Source: Carettochelys insculpta
Taxonomy: Eukaryota; Chordata; Testudines; Carettochelyidae
Assembly (NCBI RefSeq): GCF_033958435.1
Contig: NC_134141.1
Location: 101,349,001-101,413,000 of the forward strand
Direction: 5' to 3'
DNA: 64,000 nt
Shown here piece by piece: positions 23,925 through 35,085 of the stretch. How positions within the stretch are numbered: position 1 is the first letter of the stretch; each line of letters begins with the position of its first letter. Under the pieces are notes generated by a model. That model saw nothing but the letters and a program-made list of their open reading frames with translations, ran no database searches and had not been told where the DNA came from. The translations under genes and the position numbers were made by a program.

Positions 23925-24183
23925 TAAACCCCCTTTAATTAGGTAACCAATTAAATGTTATATTTAACCAGTTAACCGATTAAACAGTAGGGGTCGCTCC
24001 AACCTGACTCGCCTGAACTGACCCCCCCACCATGGCTAGGGGCTGCTCCACTTGGGCCGGCACACTCCCCACCCACAGTACTCTCAGGGCTGCTCTGGAA
24101 ATGCTGGAGTGTCCCCTCCCCTCCAGTGGCAGGTCCTGCACTAGCCACAGTAGCCGCCACCAGTCAACTGTAACTGGTAAGTC
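23925..24183. mobile_element. worn DNA transposon of the GGTTAAC-end family
   Basis: The left part has AACCAGTTAACCGATTAAAC (about 23967-23986) after an AATTAGGTAACC block. The right side has a worn GTCAACTGTAACTGG. The interior is GC-rich (24000-24160), like the interiors at 2440 and 27982. Ends are approximate. Confidence 0.4.
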
Positions 24184-24489
24184 TCATCCGTTCAGGGCAG
24201 CAGTTCCCCACCTTTTCCAGACGGGGACCCATTCTGATAATTCAGGAAGACTTGGTGACCCAAGGCAATTCAAAAACTGGGAGAGCAGAGCCATAACTAG
24301 CTAATTTTGCACCTGAGGCAAGAATATAAAATTGTTCCCCCTCATGTTTATATATTCATAATTGTTATTTCATAGAAAAGGGAAAATATATTAATAAAAT
24401 AATAACACTACATTTACTATAGTTAGTCAGAGCTGTGGTGGTAGAAAGACACTCAACCCCATACTGCTCCCCCTAGCTTAAACCCCACA

Positions 24490-24640
24490 ATCAGGGGATA
24501 GGGGAGTCACACTCAGGGGCTAGGAGTCACTCAGGGGCCGAAGGGGGCTAAGGGTCTCTCTCTATCGGGCTAGGGGAGACACACCCAGAGGCTTGAGGTC
24601 AGGAGTCACTCAGGGGCTGAAGGGGACTAAGGGAGGCACG
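24490..24640 (+). repeat. G-rich minisatellite, about 4 to 6 worn units
   Basis: Units of the type GGAGTCAC(A/T)CTCAGGGGCT and GAAGGGG(G/A)CTAAGGG alternate through the stretch, with irregular spacing. The units at 24505-24560 and 24600-24640 are the clearest. It follows a possible hAT start (CAGCAGTTCCCCACC, about 24199), so it may lie inside a transposon, as the minisatellites at 56142 and 60810 do. Confidence 0.6.
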
Positions 24641-25139
24641 GGGATCCCTGCAGCAGGAAGCCAACTGAGGCACAGAGCCCCAGCCAGCAGTGCCAGCTGC
24701 AGGAACCCTGCTGATGTCTGCGGGGACCCCATCTCCTGCAGAGGCTGGAAGCCAGGGAGATGATCAGCTCTGCCCTACCGCTTCCCCTCCCATCCAACCA
24801 AACAACCTCCGACTCAGGTCCCCACCTTAACAGAGCTGAAGTAAAGGCCCCACTTTTCCAACAATTTGATCGGAGTTGGATCATGTTACTCAGTTACTTC
24901 TTGTTCTTCTAGGATTAGTCTATAAAGTTGGTATTCAAACCACTGTATAAACCCAAAATAAAATACCAAAGAGGTTGGGTGCAAGCAGCTTCCCATATAC
25001 AAGGCAGATAAAGCCCTCAGGCAGCTGACACATACCAAAGCATCCAGCCCTTGGGTAAAGTCTCCCCATGTGGAAAAGACAAAGACTAGTTCAGTGCTTT
25101 GGGCAGTAACCTGAGATTCTGAAGATCAATTCAATCTCA
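24641..25139. other. anonymous DNA
   Basis: No gene is recognised. The first 200 bp are GC-rich and may still belong to the element that carries the minisatellite upstream. Confidence 0.35.
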
Positions 25140-25144
25140 TCAGC

Positions 25145-25285
25145 TCAATCTACTGCAGACTTGCTGTGTGGATTTGAGTCTGCCTCTGCAAAATGGGGAT
25201 AACAGCACTGCCCTACTTCACAGGGATACTGTGAGGATAAATACATAAAGATTATGAGCTGCACAAAAACTGCAGCTCTGGGGCC
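25145..25285 (+). mobile_element. MIR-like or tRNA-derived SINE fragment
   Basis: The sequence shows CTTGCTGTGTGGATTTGAG, then CTGCAAAATGGGGATAACA, then a TACTGTGAGGATAAATACAT motif. This is the order of the conserved SINE core and its 3' part (tgtaaAATGGGGATAAT, then TGTGAGGATTAAAT). The tRNA-like head is missing or beyond recognition. Confidence 0.65.
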
Positions 25286-26295
25286 ATAGATGTGTCTAAA
25301 GTAAGTGAACACACCTAAATAAGAAGTCATTTTTAATTAAGAACAAGAGTGTATACATATGGTGTTAATCAGGAACAATCCCATGTGTAGACAAACCCCA
25401 ATATTCTTTATCTGGTTCATCAATGTTGAGAGGCTTAGTTAAAGCATTTCTAGGATCTGTGATGATAAACTCAATGTAAGTGAAAATTATTTGTTGTTTT
25501 GTAACAGTTACAATTATTTTCAGCTACATTCTGTGCCATTTAAAATACAATATTCCATATTATAACTAAAACAAAAATCAATTTCTCTCATCTAGATAAG
25601 TTTTCTTAACAGAGACCATCTAGCTTTGGGAAAAAAACGTGACTTGGCATTGCGAGCTACTGATATAACCATTCACAAATAATCAATCAATTGCTCGTTT
25701 TTAAACACAGTTATTCACATAAAACAAAGCTAATCAAAGCTAAAAGATTTTTCAGTTTAAAATTAGGAACTCTTTATTAACTTATTATCCTGCACAGATC
25801 TTTGTTGCCAAATTCAAAAGATGTGATACCCACATTGCTTCTGTAAAATTACACTTGTTTACTGAAGGGAAACAGAATTAACACAATGAAGGTGCTCAGA
25901 TTACAAAACCTGAAAGGCATCCAAGACTAAGATATTAACAGAGAAGATGTTCAGTGACTGCATGTCTTGAATAAAAAAAAAACAAACAACAAACAAAAAC
26001 AAAACCCAAGAGACAGCCTCATCCTTGTCCCTCCCTCAAACGACTTAAGATATACTTAATCACACATTCTGAATATATAAATCCTAGTAAAAAACTGTCG
26101 GTGTGCCAAAATGACATTCAAAGAGGGCTTGGCACTTACAGGCCAAATTTTTTTTTTCTTCCAAATACCTTTACAAATCTGGCCCACAGAAGCCAACATC
26201 CAATTCACTTTTACAAGTTGTAGGACAGGCTTTTAATAAACATTTTTAATTGGCCTAGATTTACAATCAACCTCAAAAGGTTCGTTAACTTGAGG
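25286..26295. other. anonymous AT-rich DNA
   Basis: No gene. A single transposon-like end (ATGTGTAGACAAACCCC, 25383-25399) is present without a partner. An A-rich simple run lies at 25974-26007. Confidence 0.4.
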
Positions 26296-26900
26296 ACTTG
26301 TCTACACTAACTTTTTTGTACTGGTGCATCTGCACTAGTTCTTACACCTAATGTAGACATACTGGAGAGGGTAAAAAAAGGGGGTGGGGGCAGGGAGAAC
26401 CTTCATAAGCTGCACCAGTGTTACACTGCAAAATGACAAAAGTGAATACCACTAAAACTAAGGGTTGGTTGCAATGGCAACTTTTTGGGTAAAAATGTAG
26501 TTGCACCGGAGTATTTAAAAAAAAAAAAAAAGGTACTATGCCGACCTATTTCCCAGCGTAGACACAGTTATAAAGATGGAAGAATGCCTCCATTGTTTGG
26601 GAATGTGGCGTTTTTGCACAGGCAGAAAAACCCTTCTGGCAGCACAAACTACATCTACATCTTGGGGTTATTCTGGCATAGATATAGGGACCTACACCCA
26701 CCCTGCAGCAACACAACTTTGGTGCTACAGCTGTGCCATGGTAGCATGGAAACTTCCTATGTCAACAGAAGTGGTATTTCCATCATTGCAGGTGATCCAC
26801 CTCCCCCAGCAGCAGTCACCAGGTCTAAGGGGAGAATTCTTCCTTTGACCTAGTGGCATCTGCGGGAGTCAACCTAACAACATTGCAGAGGATGCAAATT
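26296..26900. mobile_element. degraded Harbinger-type remnants
   Basis: There is a GGACTTGTCTACACTAAC end at 26296, a CTAATGTAGACATAC motif at 26338, and a CCGACCTATTTCCCAGCGTAG block at 26541, followed by TATGTCAACAGAAGTGG at about 26758. These blocks are familiar from turtle Harbinger elements, but the boundaries are lost. An A-run of about 15 lies at 26517-26531. The frames at 26485-26853 have no motif. Confidence 0.4.
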
Positions 26901-27981
26901 TTTCATAGCCCTGAGCAAGGTAGCTAGATCAATTAATTTTTTTATGCATAAAGCAAGCTTTAGAACAAACTACACATAGCAGTCAAAAGTTTTATTGTCG
27001 TGCAAAAAAAACTGTAAAAGCAGTCCTGTATGACCAGACTTATACTGATTGGGATTCCTTATGTGAGTCAAAGATTTTTTGGAGAATTCCATGGCCAGAA
27101 GGGACCATTGTCATTATCATCATTCTGTATGACACAGGCCCCAGAATTTTGTCAAAGCAACTCCTAAGTATGTATATAGAAAAAGTCCACCTTTGATTTA
27201 AAAATTGTCATTGCTAGAGAATCCCCCAAAACTTTGGGTAAACTGTTCCAATCCAAATTTGTCCAGGTTCAGCTTTCAGCCATTCCATCATGTTATACCC
27301 TCTCTGCCTGATTGGAGAGCCTCTTATTCAATATTTGTTCCCCAATAGTCCTCAATATTTGTGGGTGCTTGTAGACTGTACTCAAGTCACCTCTCAACCT
27401 TCATTTTGTTAAAGCTATGCAAATGGAGCTCCTTGTGTCTCACTCTAAGGTGCTTTCTAATCCTTTAATCACTCTCAAGGGATTGCTCTGAACTCTCTCC
27501 AATTTATCAACATCCATCTTAAATAGTTGGCACTAGAACTGGACGTAGCATTCCAGCAGGAGTCATGCCAGTGCCAAATACAGAGGTAAAATAACTTGCT
27601 ACTTTCATCTGAGATTTTCTCTCTGGATCACATTAGCTATTTTGGTCACAGTGTCAACTCACGTGTAGCCAATTATCCACCAGAATACTCAAATCTTTTT
27701 CAGAGTCCTGCTTCCCTGGGTAGAGGTCCCCCACCCCACATAAATATGACCTACATTTTTTGTTCCTAGAGGTATGCATTCAGACACATTAAATGCATAT
27801 TGCTGGCTGCCACCTACTTCAACCTAGCAATCCAGACTGCTCTGAATCATTAACCTCTCTTCTTCATTATTTGTCATTCACTCAGGGTTCTTTTTTTTTG
27901 GATCATCAGCAAACTTTGTCACTGATTATTCTGTTTTCTTCCAGGTTATTGATAAAAATACTAAATAGCCTAGAGCTAAAA

Positions 27982-28632
27982 TTAGGGATTTTAAAGTGTA
28001 ACTGGTTAACCAATATGGGTTGGAGCAGGCCCCAGCCTGCCATGGGGTTGCTTGCTCCAGCCACATGGGGCCACAGGAGGCAGGGGCAATCCATCCGGGC
28101 AGAGTAGCCCTGTCTGTGGTGGCCTGATGAGGAGTGGTGGCTGAGAAGGCTAGGTTTAACTAGTTAACTGATTAAATAGGTGTGTGAGGGGCAGCTGGAC
28201 TGGCCACCCCTCAGCCACAGACCAGGGCTGCTCAGCCCAACTGGAGCACCCTCACCCATGGCGTGCCCAGGGCCACCACAGACAAAGGCTGCTCTGGCCA
28301 AGCCAGAGCGCCCCAGCCTGTGGTGTGCCCACAGGCTGGGCTGCTGCAGATGGGGACTGTTATGGCCATGTTGGAGCATTCCCCCCCCAGCCCCCCGCCA
28401 CTGGCAGCAGCACTGCAGGCAGGGATCTCCGGTATGCCCTGTCTCTGGGCCACCACAAGTGAGGGCACTTCAGCCTGTCTGGAGCTGCACCTGTCCATGG
28501 CAAGGGAGATGCTCCACCCAAGCTGGAGTGGTCTCCCCAGTCCCCCCTCCCGACACACACACACCTATTTAATCAGTTAACCGGTTAAACCCGTTTAACT
28601 GATTAACCAGTTAAATGGGATTGAACATTCCT
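27982..28632. mobile_element. DNA transposon of the GGTTAAC-end family, inserted in CR1
   Basis: The left end is TTAGGGATTTTAAAGTGTAA then CTGGTTAACC. The right end in reverse complement is CTAGGAATGTTCAATCCC then AACTGGTTAAT. Just inside the right end, two GGTTAA(A/C)C and GTTTAACTGATTAACC motifs form a local palindrome. The interior at about 28195-28520 repeats worn 60 to 70 bp units built on CCACAGACnAnGGCTGCT and TGGAGC motifs. The flanks share AGCT, a possible 4-bp duplication. CR1 sequence continues on both sides. Confidence 0.7.
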
Positions 28633-28754
28633 AGCTGAGACCCAATGGAAACCAATCCATCTGATAATGAGCCCATTTGCAATTATCATCTTATACTTAT
28701 CACTTAGCCAGTTTTTAGTTCATGTAATGTGTAATGTTCATTTAATATCATTCT

Positions 28755-29175
28755 GGCTGTGTCTACGCTAGCCCAAAACTTCAAAATGAACATGCAAATG
28801 GCCATTCTGAAGTCTACTAATGAAGCGCTGAAATACATATTCAGCACCTCATTAGAATGCCAGCAGTCACGGTACTCCAAAATTGATGCGGCTCGTCCAG
28901 ACGGGGGTCCTTTTCAAAAGGACCCTGGCAAATTCGAAATCCCCTTATTCCCAACAGCAGATAGGAAAAAGGGGATTTTGAAGTTGCCGGGGTCCTTTCA
29001 AAAAGGAGCCCCATCTGGACAAGCCGCGCAGTGGTGAGCCGCGTCAATTTCAAAGTGCCACAGCTGCCGGCATTCTAAGGAGGCACTGAATATGTATTTC
29101 AGCGCTTCATTAGTAAATTTCAAAATGGCCATTTGCATGGCCATTTTGAAGTTTTGGGCTAGTGTAGACACAGCC
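28755..29175. mobile_element. Harbinger MITE with long terminal repeats, inserted in CR1
   Basis: The ends are GGCTGTGTCTACGCTAGCCC and its complement with one mismatch. The inverted arms extend about 100 bp on each side (TTCAAAATG, CATGCAAATGGCCATT and AATGAAGCGCTGAAATACAT blocks). The flanks TCT (28752-28754 and 29176-29178) give a 3-bp duplication, the size used by PIF/Harbinger, though not the usual TWA. A shortened copy of the same MITE is at 60064. Confidence 0.88.
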
Positions 29176-30290
29176 TCTAGCTTTTTTTATCCAAATATTA
29201 TGCAGTGCTGAATCAAACACCTCACAGAAATCCATTTATATTACATTTATTGCTTTTATCAAACTTATAATCTCATAAAGAGATCATCAGTTTGACAGGA
29301 TTCATTTTCTACAAGCCAATGTTGATTGGCATCGGTTACATTACCACTCTTTATTAATCTAGTCCCATACCAGTTATTTCATTACCTTGCCTGGGATCGA
29401 GATGAGGCTGACAGGAGTATAATTAAAAAAGGTAAATGGGAGACCCAGGTAAAGACCGATACGACACTTAGCTTTCTTCCAGTCTTCTGGAACTCTACCA
29501 GTGCTCCAAGATTTATTGAAAAAAGTAGCCCAGTGAGCCACTCTCCCAGCTCTTTCAGAACTCTTGATGTAAGACCTGCTGATTTAAAAATGCCCATTTG
29601 CAGCAGCTTTGTTTAACATCCTCCAGAGATGTTAGTGGAATTGAAAGTGTGTTATCACCAGATAAGACTGCCTCATCTGGGTTTTTTTTTCCCCCACCTA
29701 AATGCAGAACAGAAATATTTATTGGACACTTTTCTTTTTTCTATTATTGTTGAGAATTCTGTTATTTCCATCTACTAATGAATTAATAGCATTGGCAGGA
29801 TTCCCTTTCTATCTAATCTATTTGCAAAGACACCTTTTTATGCCCTGAACTCTGCTGGCCTTTGATTCCTTAAGCTCTTCCACTTTATCAGTTTTCCACA
29901 ATTCCTAGATTCTCACTTATATTCAATATCATCAGCTTCCCCCTTTCTCAATTTTTGCTTTGTTTTTAATAGCTGCCTTCACTTTCCTTCTAACCCAGGT
30001 CAGTTTTTAACCCAATACAGCTTTTCTCCTCAAGTTGTGGGCCTGTGGCTTTTGGGGCATCTAATAAAATAGTGTTAAATTATTCCCCATTCTCTTCTGA
30101 ATAAAACATTCCTCCCAGGTAACGTGTCTCAATTTTTTCCAGTTTTGTGAGACTGAAGCACCAAGTATATATACTACTGATCTGGACTTCAATTTGTTTA
30201 CATATTATAAACGTGAATAAGTCGCTGCCACTTGTACCTAAGCTACCATGACCTTTTTGTTCTATCATCAGTATCTTGTGGAATTCAGAA

Positions 30291-30784
30291 ACTATCTGTA
30301 ATATTTAGAAATTGCAAGCATGTTTTAATATACATCATGAGACCTCCAAGAGAAGTCATTCAAACTGAGTGATTTTCCAATGGTTAGGTACTTACTAAAA
30401 ATCAATGGTACACAATAATATAGCATAATGAGAGAAAATAAAAACGCATGAGTGAGGCATCCATTAGTAAACCATTAAACAGATATTCTGCCTGACTACT
30501 GTTCAAATGTACAAAGCTTCAGCCTCACTTTCAAAATGGTAACCATTAAAAGCTTTTGGGTTATTGTGAAGGAAAAAAACACTTTTGGAGGTAATCACAC
30601 CCTTTAGATTTCTGCATAAAAAGACACTTGTCCCACTAGTGCCATTAGCTGACTTGCTGAACAGAAAAATGTACATAGGACGGCGGCGGTGGTGGTGGTG
30701 GTTGAGAAGAATGGAATGGAATGCAGTAATAGGTGGGGAGGGATGGAAGAATGGTGATGCAGCTCAGAGACACTTCCCAAAATA
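30291..30784. other. anonymous DNA with a short GGC/GGT repeat
   Basis: Nothing is recognised except a trinucleotide run (CGGCGGCGGTGGTGGTGGTGG) at 30680-30700. Confidence 0.45.
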
Positions 30785-30787
30785 AAG

Positions 30788-31020
30788 CTTAGAGAAGCTG
30801 CGTAGGCCAGTGGATAGGGCAGTAGCATTGGAATCAGAAGACTGGGGTTCTCTGTTCCTGGCCAATCACTTCCCTCTCTCTGGGCCTATGTTTATACTCC
30901 TTCTATTTGTCCCATGTGTAATTGGAACACAAGCTTTCTTAGGAATGGACTGGCTTAGTGCTGTACAAATGCCTTCTATGTTGCACAACAAAGTCCTCAT
31001 TGGGGCCTGGAGGTGCTAAC
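30788..31020 (+). mobile_element. near full-length tRNA-headed SINE
   Basis: A tRNA-like head has an A-box-like TAGGCCAGTGGATAGGGC motif at about 30803 and a B-box-like GGGGTTCTCTGTTCC at about 30844. The body follows: CTGGCCAATCACTTCCCTCT, then TAGTGCTGTACAAATG, then CATTGGGGCCTGGAGGTGCT at the 3' end. This is the cryptodire turtle SINE layout. The GGTTC-like block is the internal RNA polymerase III promoter of a retroposon, not of a host tRNA gene. Confidence 0.8.
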
Positions 31021-31036
31021 TTAGTTAAAACACTAA

Positions 31037-31484
31037 GGCTACATCTAGACTACACTGATCTGCCAACAGAAGTTACTGTCAAAAGAGATTTTTCCAGAAA
31101 ACCTCTGTCAACAGATCACATCCACGCACAAAAGCCAATCGAAAGAGCAATCCTCTCTGCCGACAGAGAGCGGTCAGACTGCCTGGCCATGCTCTCAACT
31201 GAACAGCCAACCGGAAGCTCAGCAAACAGGACTGTTCAGTGAACCAGAAGCCCTGTCTGTTGACAGAGGGCCCCCTGAAGCATCTACATGGCTTTCTTGT
31301 CGACAAACTGTTGACAAGGGCATTCTTCCTCTTCCGGGATAGGCAGAACGCTGTTGGCAGAAGTGCCGAGTTTTATTGACAAACTGTTGACAAAATGCAT
31401 TGTGTGTGTAGATGCTCCAAAGGTTTTGTTGATAAAAGCCCAGTTTTGTCAAAAAAAAAAAAGCCCTCTGGCGTAGACGTAGCC
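31037..31484. mobile_element. Harbinger MITE, deletion derivative with TAA duplication
   Basis: The left end is GGCTACATCTAGACTAC and the right end in reverse complement is GGCTACGTCTACGCCAG. The flanks are TAA at 31034-31036 and 31485-31487, the classic TWA target of PIF/Harbinger. Both subterminal regions match the 1.37-kb element at 18215-19587, for example CAACAGATCACATC and AAAGAGCAATC blocks on the left and GTTGACAAAATG blocks on the right, while the GC-rich coding middle is missing. Confidence 0.9.
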
Positions 31485-31799
31485 TAAGTGTTCTATTTTA
31501 TTTGCCCTGTTTTTTGCACATGCTGTTGCCCTTATTATCATTCTTGGCACCAAGTGAGAGACATGATCAAGATAATTATTGCTCTGAGGAATTTATAATC
31601 TAAATTGATCCAGATACAGAATGCATCAGGAAGCCCACAGGAAAAAGTGCCTTGCCAAACTCCCTTAAGTTAAGGGATAGTCAGATACAAAAAAACAAAA
31701 AATCTCCAAAACGAACTTTATAAGCTCTTCTGCCAGCCTGGGCACATTACAGAATCTAAATCACACCCTGAGTTCATCTGGCTGAAGATGTATTCTACG

Positions 31800-32060
31800 T
31801 AAGTATCATACTGCATTGGCACCTAAGGTCCCAAACCAGAGTGGGAGCTAAAATATCCTAGACCTAGTTGTAAGAGAAAGTTCCTTGTCCAAGAATTTGC
31901 AGTCTAAATAAGCAAGACAAAAGGGTTGGCGAAACTAAATATTATCCCCATTTCACAGATGGGGAATTGAGGTATTCAATGACTGCTCAAGGTCACACAG
32001 GAAATCTGTAGCAGAACCAAGACCTGAACCCTCATTTTGGAGCTCCAAATCCATTGGATG
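31800..32060 (-). mobile_element. antisense tRNA-derived SINE
   Basis: Read on the minus strand, the sequence gives the SINE order: GGTTCAGGTCTTGGTTCTGC, then GTGTGACCTTGAGCAGTCA, then CCCCATCTGTGAAATGGGG, with a 3' part ending near 31815 in a GGACCTTAGGTGCC motif. The head is lost. A related worn piece may precede it at 31560-31640 (GCTCTGAGGAATTTATAATC). Confidence 0.7.
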
Positions 32061-32250
32061 TCCTTGGACACTGAAGTAACAGAAAGGGGATGAAATTTAA
32101 CAGTGAAAAGGACTAACAAGAATTTAAACTGGGGACTGGAAGTGACAGTGGAGCAAAAAGACCTGAGCATAGTGGTTGAGCACAAACTTAATGCAGGGCT
32201 CTGATGTATCCAGTGAGGCATTTCCAATTGCAAACTGAATGAGTTAGTAT

Positions 32251-32565
32251 TAGAGCCATCAAATGAATTAAAAATAAAATCAACTAAAAATTAACCGTGA
32301 TTAGTTAATTTTCAAATTGATTTTTATTACAATACAAAGAACAGTGCTCACTTCATTTATTGCACACATTTGGGCTATAAAAGATAATAGCATTTTCAGC
32401 TCCTCCCAATATATTTGAAAATGTTGAAAAACCATCAAAAATATGCAATGTATTTCAATTGCCATTTTGCTGTTTAACAGAGTGACTAAAACTGCAATTA
32501 ATCACAATAATTTTTTTTCAGTTGATTGAGCAAGTCAACTGCAGTTAATCAATAGCTCAGGAAAT
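32251..32565. mobile_element. AT-rich DNA transposon with ATTAATC-type ends
   Basis: The left end, TAGAGCCATCAAATGAATTA, leads into AATTAACCGTGATTAG. The right end in reverse complement, GAGCTATTGATTAACTGCAG, leads into GTGATTAATTGCAG. Such GATTAATCGC blocks at both ends mark a known vertebrate hAT-like MITE type. About 315 bp with no coding capacity. The target duplication is not readable. Confidence 0.6.
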
Positions 32566-32574
32566 ACCATTATA

Positions 32575-33240
32575 TGCAGGACTGGTGGGACCATCTGGAA
32601 CACTATGTGCAGTTCTGGCCTTCCGTATTTCAGACAGATGAATTCAAACTGGAATAGGCTCAGAGCAGCGTTACTAGAATGACCCAAAGTATGGAAAACC
32701 TACCTTTTGGGAGGAGAATCAAATAGCTTGGCTTGTTTAGCATAGCCTAAAATAAAATAAAATAAAATCTGAAGGGTGAGACGACAGTGTCCTCTGTAAA
32801 TACACCAGAGGGATAAACACCAGAAAGGGAGAAGGGTTAAGTGCCTATGTGGAACAAGGGAAACAAAGGCCAGGGATGGGGAATAAACTGGCTATCAGCA
32901 AGTTTGGGCTTGAAATTAGATGCAGGTTTCTAACCATCCAAGGAGTGAGGGCGTGGAAAAGCCTTCCATAGGAAGCAGTGTGTACGTGTGGGGTGGAGGG
33001 ATGGGAAGAATATACAATTTAGCTTCAAGACTGAGCTTGATAAATTGATGCATGGGAGGTGTGACTAGACTGCCTACAGTGGCAACAGCTAACCTGTGAC
33101 TGCCGCAGCAAGTACCTCAAGTGACCACTGATGAGCCAACATGGGGAGGTCTGAATTACTACAAAGAATTCATTCCCAGATGTTGGGCTAGGGGTATTGC
33201 CCATATGCTCAGAGTCTAACTTAGTGGACCTCATATTATC
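32575..33240 (+). mobile_element. CR1 LINE, 3' third
   Basis: The sense strand begins with the CR1 RT C-terminal motif (W-N-T-M-C-S-S-G-L read from TGGAACACTATGTGCAGTTC), then RLRAALLE, and runs into the 3' UTR around 33000-33240. An (AAAAT)n run of four to five units at 32747-32769 interrupts it. Stops and a frameshift are present. Older than the neighbouring MITEs by its level of decay. Confidence 0.75.
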
Positions 33241-33960
33241 TTTTTTTTTTTTTGGAAGACAACTTGAAAAATCACTGAGGTTCCCAGTGGGTCACTTAAT
33301 GATCTTTCCAAATGTTTCCTCCCCTCTCTGGGGAGCCAGGCTGAGAAGGAGGGGGAAATTGCTCCTTCTCTCTCTGCACCAAGACAATCCACGAATGGAG
33401 TTAAGGAGAAGGGAGTCTTTCCCCAGCCACAGAGCTGATGTTGCAAAACAGTACCATCTCTGACCAGCAGCCACTGCCCAGGTGCTGGGGAAAGCTGCCT
33501 CTTTCTTGGTTGCCAGAGCCCTGCACATTCCAAATCTTCTCAACCCTTAATTTCACCACATCACTCCTTACCCTCAATTCTCCCCAGGGCCACACCTCAC
33601 CTTACACGTGCATCTTCTCAATGGTCCAGGCCGCTAATCAGTGGAGGTGTAGCTCTATTATTAGGTGGCTAGCCCTTCATTCTCCCATATACACACCTCA
33701 AAGGAGACTATGCATCAACCTTTTGAATAGAGCTTGTGAACCACTGGTGGTCCACATACCACAGTTTGAGAACCTCTGATCTCAGTGATCACCATATTTG
33801 GGGTTGTATAGGAATTGTCTCGTGGGTCAGATTGGCAGAGACTCTAGGGGTGTTTTATTTTTCTCTGGAGCAAGATGCCTGGGAAGTTGTAAGTTTCAAC
33901 TAATGTAAATGGTGGATTCTCTGAAATAAAGTTTTTCAATCATGATTTCAGGACTTAACT
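33241..33960. other. anonymous DNA
   Basis: No gene is supported. A T-run lies at 33240-33253. The overlapping frames at 33197-33779 on both strands carry no motif. A hAT-like end (CACAGTTTGAGAACCTCTG, 33760-33778) is seen without its partner. Confidence 0.4.
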
Positions 33961-33964
33961 AACT

Positions 33965-34090
33965 CAGCTCAAGGTTATGGGTCTATTATAGGAAAGGGTG
34001 GAATAAATCCTGTGGTCTACAAAATGCAGGAGGTTAGACTAAATTATCATGATGGTCTTTCTGACATTAAAGTCTTCAAGTCTATGGCCT
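33965..34090 (+). mobile_element. CR1 LINE 3' end
   Basis: A GCAGGAGGTTAGACTAAATT block is followed by ATGATGGTCTTTCTGACATT and an AAGTCTATGG end, the 3' UTR of CR1. It is 5' truncated. Confidence 0.75.
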
Positions 34091-34905
34091 TATTACAAAA
34101 AAATCCCAAAGTACTAATTAAATTCATAAAAGACATGATTTGTTCCTGGACATTGGCACTCCTGATTAAAAAAAAGTGGTCAGCTGTGTCTCCCTAAGTT
34201 TTCATACTGGCTGCTGTGATTTCAATTTGTCTTAACTATCTGGATAGCATCCCTTGAAATTCAGTGAATGAAACTTGCAAAATCTAAAGGGTATGGTAGC
34301 CAATCCTATTTTTGAAATAGCGTGAAAAGATTTAATTCAGCAGAAAAACAAATAAGTGCCATATATGGATATGCACTTGTAATTGAGAAGTTCTCAAAAT
34401 AATACCCTCAAAACCCAATGCAACCAAAATCTCAATACAGACTCCATGCACAAAGAGAGCTAAATAAGACAAGCACAACTTACACCCCACCCAGAGCAAG
34501 GAGAAGGGCAACTCCCAGCCCTCATTATTCCTCTTGCATTGTGCAACTACATACATATCTCCACCCCTGACTCTGTACTGAGCACAATGGCTCTAACTTG
34601 CCTCATGTTTTAACGAACACGCTTGTGGGAAAGTTCTTTTGGTTAAACTTACCTTTCTGTGAGCAGTAATTTCAGTTGTATAATTAAAAAGAGTAATAGA
34701 ACTGAGAACACTTTGTACTTACCGCATCTGTCACCCAATGATCCCTAGGAAGTTTGCATCCAACTGAGTAACCAGAGGTAGACAGACAATCCTACACTCC
34801 TAGGCTGTTGCTCTAATCTCTATATATTGCTGTGTAACTGGCAGACAGGGATCTCTAACTACTCTATACATTGCACAGCTCTGATTCATTCATGAGGGTT
34901 GACAT

Positions 34906-35077
34906 CAGTGCTCCCTGTTAGATGAGCATTTGGGCAGTCGCCCAGGAAAGATTCAGGTGTGGCCCCGCTGATTAGTTGAGCTCCCATAGCCACCCACAGC
35001 AGGAAGCGTATGCTTCTATTGCAGGTGCATAAAAGATCTCTTTTGCCCATGGGTGGAAAAAATTAGAGGGAACGCTG
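34906..35077. mobile_element. hAT MITE, 172 bp
   Basis: The ends are CAGTGCTCCCTGTTA and TTAGAGGGAACGCTG, which are inverted. The flanks GTTGACAT (34898-34905) and GTTTACAC (35078-35085) agree at 6 of 8 positions. A longer, interrupted copy in the other orientation lies at 39976-40436. Confidence 0.8.
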
Positions 35078-35085
35078 GTTTACAC

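Larger units (their letters stand above)
27070..30290 (-). mobile_element. long antisense CR1 LINE split by two DNA transposons
   Basis: The 3' end is near 27080 (CCATGGCCAGAAGGGACC, the complement of the CR1 3' UTR motif GGTCCCTTCTGGCC). The RT region follows on the minus strand at about 27540-27980. The copy then continues at 28633-28754 and at 29176-30290, after two insertions (27982-28632 and 28755-29175). The second part holds the GATTTAAAAATGCCC and AGCTTCCCCC blocks of the CR1 body. Many stops are present, so this is a dead copy. It does not extend past about 30300. Confidence 0.8.

Noticed and set aside
30788..30860. tRNA-like sequence with A-box and B-box
   Set aside because: It is the head of a SINE with the normal body and 3' end following, not a tRNA gene. 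The cloverleaf is not intact.
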